This document shows, one piece after another, positions 58,000 through 64,000 of a stretch of 64,000 nt of DNA (position 1 is the first letter of the stretch; each line of letters opens with the position of its first letter). The translations under genes and the position numbers were made by a program. This DNA is from Candidatus Polarisedimenticolia bacterium (GTDB lineage: Bacteria > Acidobacteriota > Polarisedimenticolia > Gp22-AA2 > AA152): NCBI GenBank assembly GCA_036004685.1, contig DASYRE010000032.1, positions 88,266-152,265 of the forward strand, read 5' to 3'. The notes beneath the pieces were generated by a model that was not told the DNA's origin, did not search any database, and was given only the letters and a program-made list of their open reading frames with translations.

Positions 58000-59093
58000 C
58001 CCCGCTCAGCCTCCTGCACGTCAACACCGAGCGCGGATGGCGGGGCGGCGAAGCCCAGACGCTCTTGCTCGCGCGCGGGCTGGAGGAGCGCGGCCATCGC
58101 TGCCGCCTCGCAGTCGCCCCCGGCTCGCCGCTCGAGCGGCGCGCGCGACAAGAGGGGTTCGAATCGGCCCCGCTTGCGGCCCGCGGCGAGCTCGATCCCG
58201 CGGCGATCGCCGCCCTGGCGAGAATCCTGCGCCGGTTCCGTCCCGATCTGGTCCACTACCATACCTCGCATGCCGTCACCCTCGGAACCCTCGCCTCATT
58301 CCTGGCGGGGCGGCGGGCGGCCGTGGCGACGCGCCGGGTCAGCTTTCCGCTCAGCCGGAACCCGCTCGCGCGCATCAAGTACACCTTCCGCCTGGATCGG
58401 GTGATCGCCGTTTCCGAAGGGATTCGGGAGACGCTCGCGGCGGCCGGAGTCCCGAAGGAGCGGATCAGGGTGATCCACAGCGCGGCCGATCTCCGCCGCT
58501 TCGATCCCCCCCGCGACCGCGCGGCGTGCCGGCGGGAGCTGGGCTACGCCGAGGACGCTTTCCTCGTCGGCTGCGCCGGCCATCTGGCGGAGCACAAGGG
58601 GCATCGCATCCTCGTGGAGGCGGCCGGCCGCTTGAGCGACTCCCCGAAGATGCAGTTCCTCCTGGTCGGAAAAGGGGAGGAGGAGGCGGAGCTGCGCAAG
58701 CAGATTGCCGCCCTCGGGCTGGACGGAAAATTCCGGCTCGCCGGGTTCCGCGAGGATCTCGAGTCGATCCTTCCCGCGCTCGACCTCCTCGCTTTCCCGT
58801 CGCTCTCCGGCGAAGGCTCGCCCGCCGTCCTCAAGGAGGCGATGGCCTGCGGCCTTCCCGTCGTCGCTTCCGCGATCTCGGGAGTCGGGGAAGTGGTCCG
58901 GCAAGGCTCCGAAGGCCTCCTCGTTCCCCCGGGGGATCCGGCGGCGCTCGCGCAGGCGATCCTCTTCTTCGCCTCGGACCGGAGGCAGGGATTAGAATTC
59001 GGTGGCCGGGGCCGGGAGCGCAGCCGCGAGTTCCGGCCGGAGCGGATGGTGGAAATGACCGAGAAGGTCTATCGCGAGGTCCTGCCCGCATGA
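57996..59093 (+). CDS. Glycosyltransferase, GT4 family
   Basis: A 365-residue GT-B enzyme beginning LLHVNTERGWRGGEAQTLLLARGL, with VHYHTSHAVTLGTLASF, IRVIHSAADLRRFDPP, GCAGHLAEHKGHRILVEAA and the donor motif SLSGEGSPAVLKEAMACGLPVVAS. The N-terminal pattern matches the GT4 encoded at 39.4 kb, so the two may act on the same kind of acceptor. It lies between the WaaE-like and radical SAM genes with 4-base overlaps on both sides. Confidence 0.89.
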   Translation: MTPLSLLHVNTERGWRGGEAQTLLLARGLEERGHRCRLAVAPGSPLERRARQEGFESAPLAARGELDPAAIAALARILRRFRPDLVHYHTSHAVTLGTLASFLAGRRAAVATRRVSFPLSRNPLARIKYTFRLDRVIAVSEGIRETLAAAGVPKERIRVIHSAADLRRFDPPRDRAACRRELGYAEDAFLVGCAGHLAEHKGHRILVEAAGRLSDSPKMQFLLVGKGEEEAELRKQIAALGLDGKFRLAGFREDLESILPALDLLAFPSLSGEGSPAVLKEAMACGLPVVASAISGVGEVVRQGSEGLLVPPGDPAALAQAILFFASDRRQGLEFGGRGRERSREFRPERMVEMTEKVYREVLPA

Positions 59094-60166
59094 AGAGGAC
59101 CGGGGCGCGGCGCCTGAAGATCAACCGCTATTACATGATCTTTCCCGGCGACTCTCCCCTCGAGCGCCTGCGCAAGCGGTTGACGCGCCGGCCGATTCCC
59201 CGCTTTCCGCGGAACATCCAGATCCAGACCCGGACCGGCTGCAACGCCGATTGCGTCTTCTGTCCCTATGGCGCGACCGCGCCGCACCAGCCCCGGGGAA
59301 GGATGGATTGGGACCTGTATCGCAAGATCATCGACGAGAGCGCCCGCCATCGCGTCCGGCGGATCAGCCCCTATCTGATGAACGAGCCCTTCGCCGACGA
59401 CGAGATCTTCGAGCGGATCGCCTACATCCACCGCGCCAACCCGCGGGCCCGGGTCGTCCTGACGACCAACGGGTCGCTTCTCTCTCCGGCGGCGGTGGAC
59501 AAGCTCCTGGCGCTGCCGGGAGGGGTCCACGAACTGGCGATCTCGCTGCACGGGATCGACCCCGAGGCTTACGCGCGCACCGTCCGGGGCGGGCTCGATT
59601 TCCACCGGACGCTGGCGAATGTCGAACACCTGATCGCCGAGATGCGCCGGAGGCGCCGGCGCCGGCCGGCCCTGTGGATCACGATGGTCGACACCGAGGT
59701 CATCGACGCCCGCAAGGCGGTGCGCTACTGGCGCCGCCGCGGCGTCAATGCACGCTACACGATGCTGGAGAACCGGGGCGGAAACGTCGCGCAGGCGGAG
59801 CAGATCAGCCACCATTCCCGCATGGACTATTACTCCGACTGCACGCGGCTCTTCAAGCAGGCCTACGTCAAGTTCAACGGCGACGTCGTCCTCTGCTGCA
59901 CCGACTACGAAGCGAAGATCGTCCTGGGAAACGTTCGGGAGAAGAGCCTGGAGGAGGTCTGGAACGGCCCCGTGGCCACCTCGATCCGGGCCAAATTCCT
60001 TTCCGGCCGGATCGGCGAGATCTCCCTCTGCGGCGCCTGCAAAGTGGATCGCGAAAGAGAGGTCGAAGTCCGCGCCTCCCGGCCTCTCCAGATTCTTCTT
60101 CCCCCGCGCAACCCTGCGACGCCCGTCTTTACCGGGATGAAGGACCTGCTTCACCGAGAGCCATGA
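59090..60166 (+). CDS. Radical SAM protein with SPASM-like C-terminus
   Basis: A 358-residue radical SAM enzyme. The cluster motif is CNADCVFCP (about residues 54-62); RISPYLMNEPFADDEIF and VVLTTNGSLLSP follow, and the C-terminal part has CTRLFKQAYVKFNGDVVLCCTDYEAKIVLGNVREKSLEEVWNG and CGACKVD, a SPASM/twitch-type second cluster site. Such proteins modify peptides, sugars or cofactors. Its place at the end of an LPS glycosyltransferase chain suggests a carbohydrate or lipid substrate, but no precursor peptide is visible. The substrate is unknown. Confidence 0.85.
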   Translation: MKRTGARRLKINRYYMIFPGDSPLERLRKRLTRRPIPRFPRNIQIQTRTGCNADCVFCPYGATAPHQPRGRMDWDLYRKIIDESARHRVRRISPYLMNEPFADDEIFERIAYIHRANPRARVVLTTNGSLLSPAAVDKLLALPGGVHELAISLHGIDPEAYARTVRGGLDFHRTLANVEHLIAEMRRRRRRRPALWITMVDTEVIDARKAVRYWRRRGVNARYTMLENRGGNVAQAEQISHHSRMDYYSDCTRLFKQAYVKFNGDVVLCCTDYEAKIVLGNVREKSLEEVWNGPVATSIRAKFLSGRIGEISLCGACKVDREREVEVRASRPLQILLPPRNPATPVFTGMKDLLHREP

Positions 60167-60894
60167 TGCCCTCCGCGAGCGGAGCACGGAAAACTGATCC
60201 TGCGTTGCCTCCGGCCTACCAAGCGGCCACGCCGCCGGCAAATCGACAACACCGCGCCTTTTCTCCCGGACTCAAGGGAAGCGCGATTTGGCTGTTGTCG
60301 CTATTCGTGGGTTGGGCCGGCGGCGGTCTCGGGGTTTCGGCGGGACAGGCCTCAGCGCTTCTTGCGCAAGCTGCAACGAAGCCTCAACCGGAGGAACGAA
60401 GAGTCGTTGAAGGCTCCGAGCTAATCGGAACGAAGCCCCCGGAATGGGACATCCGCGAGTGGATCGGATCCGCGCCGGTCTCGCTGGCCTCGCTTCGGGG
60501 CAAGGTTGTCCTGGTGCGCTGGTTCGCGGGCAGCGGCTGTCCCTATTGCGCCGCCACGGCCCCGGCGCTCAACCGCCTTCACCAGGATTTCGCCCGCCGT
60601 GGCCTGGTCGTCATCGGCCTGTATCATCACAAAGCGCCCGGGAATCCCAACCTGGTTGCGGTACGCGAGCTGGCGCGCGAGTATGGTTTTGAATTTCCCG
60701 TCGGAGTCGATCGCGACTGGCGCACTCTGACGGAATGGTGGCTCGACGGCCACGACCGGAGCTTCACGAGCGTGAGTTTCCTCCTGGATCGAGAGGGAGC
60801 GATTCGTGAAATTCACCCCGGTGGAGTGATGGCAATTGGAACCCCGGACTTCCGGGCAATGCGTTCAAAGATTGAAGAGCTGCTTCGCCAGTGA
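60163..60894 (+). CDS. TlpA/AhpC-like thioredoxin-fold protein, exported
   Basis: A 243-residue protein with a long N-terminal tail, one membrane helix (about 40-62, SAIWLLSLFVGWAGGGLGV) and a thioredoxin-like domain from about 90. It has LRGKVVLVRWFAGSGCPYCAATAPAL with a CPYC redox pair, VIGLYHHKAP, the insert GNPNLVAVRELAREYGFEFPVGVD and a cis-Pro region near FTSVSFLLD. It probably acts in the periplasm on disulfides or peroxides. The ATG at 60163 overlaps the radical SAM stop; a second ATG follows at once. It ends the long gene chain. Confidence 0.8.
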   Translation: MMPSASGARKTDPALPPAYQAATPPANRQHRAFSPGLKGSAIWLLSLFVGWAGGGLGVSAGQASALLAQAATKPQPEERRVVEGSELIGTKPPEWDIREWIGSAPVSLASLRGKVVLVRWFAGSGCPYCAATAPALNRLHQDFARRGLVVIGLYHHKAPGNPNLVAVRELAREYGFEFPVGVDRDWRTLTEWWLDGHDRSFTSVSFLLDREGAIREIHPGGVMAIGTPDFRAMRSKIEELLRQ

Positions 60895-60913
60895 CGTCAG
60901 AAGTCCAGAAAGA

Positions 60914-61366
60914 CTAGACTGTATCGCCCGGCTTTGGTGGGGGCCAGCTCGGAGCATCCAACACCCTGCGCCGCCCGGCCTGTTCACTCTGTATTGCCTC
61001 ACGCTCAAAGAAGTTCCCATGGTAGACGCCGGTCCGGATGATGAGCCCCCATATCGAGGCCAGCAAGTACGCCGGGATGAACCCAGGACCCCAGAGCTCG
61101 TATTGGCGAACATGAACTCTCTCATGTATCCGCGTCAGGGAAAGGGCTTGTTGATCGCGTCCTAATACGACGTGGCCGAAGGTCATGGCTACGGCGCCGC
61201 CGGACATCGGCACGCAATGTCGCAGCACCCAGGAAATGAACGAGCCGTGGAGTTCCAGCACGCCGTCCACGATCTGAAAGCCGCCGTTAGTGAAAACGAC
61301 GCTTGGGAAGAAAAGAAGCCCGATGAGGCTGTTGGGTGAGGCCCAGGCGTAACGGCTCAAGGACAT
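60914..61366 (-). CDS. Small protein with HExxH motif and hydrophobic segments
   Basis: A 150-residue protein I cannot name. It has two or three hydrophobic stretches (about 14-26, 55-69 and 98-112). Between them lies TRIHERVHVRQYELWGPGFIPAY with HERVH (81-85), a zinc-metalloprotease-like HExxH, and FFERE (119-123), which could give the third ligand. The motif is suggestive, not proof of protease activity. The base composition is visibly lower in GC than the genes upstream. The ATG at 61366 is preceded by GAGGG. Confidence 0.65.
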   Translation of the reverse strand: MSLSRYAWASPNSLIGLLFFPSVVFTNGGFQIVDGVLELHGSFISWVLRHCVPMSGGAVAMTFGHVVLGRDQQALSLTRIHERVHVRQYELWGPGFIPAYLLASIWGLIIRTGVYHGNFFEREAIQSEQAGRRRVLDAPSWPPPKPGDTV

Positions 61367-61433
61367 TCGGAAACCCTCGATCCAACGGCATAGCGGTCAG
61401 TCCGGCGTCAGCAAGGGCAGCGGCATCGCCTTG

Positions 61434-62222
61434 CTAGACGGCCAGTCTCTCGTATTCGGCTCGTATCAAGTCGGCACCATGTACGCGTTCTAGCCTGCGG
61501 ACAACGAAATGGCCGCGCGCCATATCCTGAAAATGGTCGATGAAGACCAGATTCACGATGGCGCCACCGGCGGCTCCGACAACCGGAACGGCCTGGGCGG
61601 CGGCCTTTTCCGAAACAGCAACGCTGAAGCGGCCTGCTATCTGTGTGATCAGGCGGACAATAGCCGGTGCCCCTTCTTCAGCTAGGCCGCGCTCAGCAAT
61701 ATATTGCGCGGCCTCGGACACGGCGCGAGCGAGTGCGGTGCGCACCGCAAAGTATCCGGTTTCCGCCGCGTCGTTGGTCTTGGAACGGCCGCCAAGCGCG
61801 AAGACCTCGATGCACGCCAACTTGGTTTCGAGGGACCTGATCTTCTCGCCTTCGCTTCGAGCAATGTCCGCGATGGAGCGCAGCATCACCGTCGTGGAAA
61901 ATGGGAGCTCAATCGCTATCGCAGAAAGGCCGAAAGCGCCACCCGCAGCGCCGCTCATGACGGCGAGAATCTTGTGCTGGACATCGCTGGAAGCACCACG
62001 TGCCGAGTGGTCCGCCATGGTGGTCACTGCCAGGTTGAGCGCTTTCTCCAAGGCGCTGCGCGTAGCCCTGGTCACGGCGGCGGACCATCTCGCCGGCAGA
62101 AGATCGAATCCCTTCTCGATGGGTGTTCCAATGACGCTGGTAATCCTTGCAGCGAGGCTTGGGTGTTCCAGGAGGCTCTTCGCGTAACGAAGCTCGTCAC
62201 GGTCCTGAGTCGATAATGCCAT
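61434..62222 (-). CDS. EcsC-family protein
   Basis: A 262-residue protein matching the EcsC pattern: ELRYAKSLLEHPSLAARITSVIGTPIEKGFDLLP, then ATRSALEKALNLAV and a Gly/Ala-rich hydrophobic core (AVMSGAAGGAFGLSAIAIELPFSTTVMLRSIADIARSEG), ending VPVVGAAGGAIVNLVFIDHFQDMARGHFVVRRLE. EcsC proteins are associated with membranes; the role is unknown outside the Bacillus ecs locus. The ATG at 62222 is the family start. It lies in the lower-GC right end of the window with no clear operon partner. Confidence 0.85.
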   Translation of the reverse strand: MALSTQDRDELRYAKSLLEHPSLAARITSVIGTPIEKGFDLLPARWSAAVTRATRSALEKALNLAVTTMADHSARGASSDVQHKILAVMSGAAGGAFGLSAIAIELPFSTTVMLRSIADIARSEGEKIRSLETKLACIEVFALGGRSKTNDAAETGYFAVRTALARAVSEAAQYIAERGLAEEGAPAIVRLITQIAGRFSVAVSEKAAAQAVPVVGAAGGAIVNLVFIDHFQDMARGHFVVRRLERVHGADLIRAEYERLAV

Positions 62223-62314
62223 GAAAAAACCCTTCTACATGAGATGCCCGTCTACCATTCCGCATCACCGCAGCGGGTGAGCGGGGAACTGCGCGCCCCC
62301 GGGTGCCGCCTGCG

Positions 62315-62497
62315 TCACCCCTTGAGTCGTCCCGCGGCTCCGAATACGAGGAGAGCGAACCCGACCCCGATAGCAAACCCGCCCCCGGATAACCCAACGG
62401 CATCAACGCTTCTCACACCGTGAGAAAAGCGAGACAGAGCAACGGCTCCAATAGTGAACAGCACTACGGCCAAAGGCAAAAGACGTCTTCGTTCCAT
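62315..62497 (-). CDS. Small two-helix membrane protein
   Basis: A 60-residue protein with two hydrophobic helices (LLPLAVVLFTIGAVALSRF and GGFAIGVGFALLVFGAAG) joined by a short loop, and a basic start MERRR. GGAG lies five bases before the ATG at 62497; the longer frame to 62584 adds a non-conserved-looking Arg-rich stretch. No function can be given. It lies between the EcsC and aldo/keto reductase genes on the same strand. Confidence 0.55.
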   Translation of the reverse strand: MERRRLLPLAVVLFTIGAVALSRFSHGVRSVDAVGLSGGGFAIGVGFALLVFGAAGRLKG

Positions 62498-62598
62498 GAG
62501 GGCTCCACTCTCCATGCAGGCCTGATGCCCGCGACGCCGGGCTAGACGTTGTTCGGCGCCCGCCCACCGCCTGCTGTTCTCCATGACTCGCGGCGTGG

Positions 62599-63576
<978 letters not shown>

Positions 63577-63692
63577 GGCAATATGACTCCTTTTTTAAAT
63601 GCACTTCCGCATCGAACGATGCGGACAAGCTACGGCGCGCCTGTGCCGCAGCGGTTTCTGCGCGGGCCTTCGCGCGCCGCCAGCTCCAGCCG

Positions 63693-64000
63693 TCACCAAA
63701 CGCCCGGTACGACACGCTTGGTCCGCGCCATGTACTCCTCATAGTCCTTCCCGAATTCCTCGAGCATCATCCGCTCCTTGGGGCCGATGCGCAGGGCGAC
63801 CAGGAGTGCCATGGCGACGGCATAGGATGGGCCCACCACGTAGTTGGGAAGAACGAGCCCTTGGCCCACGGAATAGAGCAGGAGAGCCAGGTACATCGGG
63901 TGACGGACGCGGCGGTAGAGACCCTGCGTAACAAGCCGGTGCTTCTCCCGCACCTCGAGGGTGATCGACCAATTGGTGCCGAGGTCCGCGTGCGATCGGT
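63693..64000 (-). CDS. ICMT-like methyltransferase, C-terminal part (5' end outside window)
   Basis: The frame is open to the right edge of the window, so the N-terminus is missing. The visible 101 residues have the core of isoprenylcysteine methyltransferase-like membrane proteins: ADLGTNWSITLEVREKHRLVTQGLYRRVRHPMYLALLLYS, then two hydrophobic segments and the IGPKERMMLEEFGKDYEEYMARTKR tail that binds SAM. It is of the same broad family as the protein at 40.8-41.3 kb but not a close copy. The substrate is unknown. Confidence 0.85.
   Translation of the reverse strand, partial: RSHADLGTNWSITLEVREKHRLVTQGLYRRVRHPMYLALLLYSVGQGLVLPNYVVGPSYAVAMALLVALRIGPKERMMLEEFGKDYEEYMARTKRVVPGVW

Overview
The window is a gene-dense, high-GC stretch of a Gram-negative (diderm) bacterial chromosome carrying almost only housekeeping and envelope genes. 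It holds complete Kdo and heptose (LPS inner core) pathways, LolA, BamD, MsbA, a TatA/TatC pair and PBP4. Together with an exported VWFA-related protein of the type typical of Acidobacteriota, an archaeal-type prolyl-tRNA synthetase and a FecR/DUF6600-like protein, this points to Acidobacteriota or a neighbouring phylum. That placement is an inference from gene content. I saw no rRNA, tRNA or CRISPR.

Layout. 1-2.3 kb: the end of an HD-GYP gene and a dipeptide ABC permease pair. 2.3-5.5 kb: lolA, then groES-groEL under a CIRCE operator. 5.5-8.1 kb: a Clp-like AAA+ ATPase coupled to a protein of unknown family. 8.1-11.7 kb: ctpA, tatA-tatC and a Kdo-kinase-like gene. 11.7-15.2 kb: waaC-waaF, divergent from a Trm112-like gene and the heptose-7-phosphate kinase. 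15.2-17.4 kb: an HTH-TPR regulator overlapping an exported propeller-like protein. 17.4-22.6 kb: the operon kdsB-pyrG-kdsA-kdsD-kdsC-lapA, in which PyrG makes the CTP that KdsB uses. 22.6-24.5 kb: an ABC-2 exporter. 24.5-28.4 kb: icd-mdh and dacB. 28.6-36.3 kb: a lone membrane glycosyltransferase, then sucC-sucD-ndk-msbA and an ArnT-like transferase. 36.4-43.5 kb: an envelope-glycan region with three GT4 enzymes, a methyltransferase, an ICMT-like enzyme, two divergent paralogous kinases and a DPM1-like GT2. 43.5-47.6 kb: nfi-pcm-proS-VWFA. 47.7-51.5 kb: small exported proteins and the FecR-like protein. 51.6-60.9 kb: def-fmt-rsmB followed by PASTA-rpe-thioesterase-bamD-GT2-GT4-radical SAM-thioredoxin-like, mostly joined by 4-base stop/start overlaps. 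From 60.9 kb on, the composition looks less GC-rich and the genes (HExxH membrane protein, EcsC, aldo/keto reductase, ICMT-like) look accessory.

Regulatory DNA is readable. About fifteen genes or operons are preceded by sigma70-type promoters, often TTGAC-N17/18 followed by a -10 written TAGNNT or TAAAAA and preceded by C. Two of them place the expected +1 exactly on the A of the start codon, which suggests leaderless mRNAs. A 166-bp element with terminal inverted repeats sits between two convergent genes at 40.6-40.8 kb and contributes to both stop codons. The least explained protein-coding unit is the AAA+/unknown pair at 5.5-8.1 kb.
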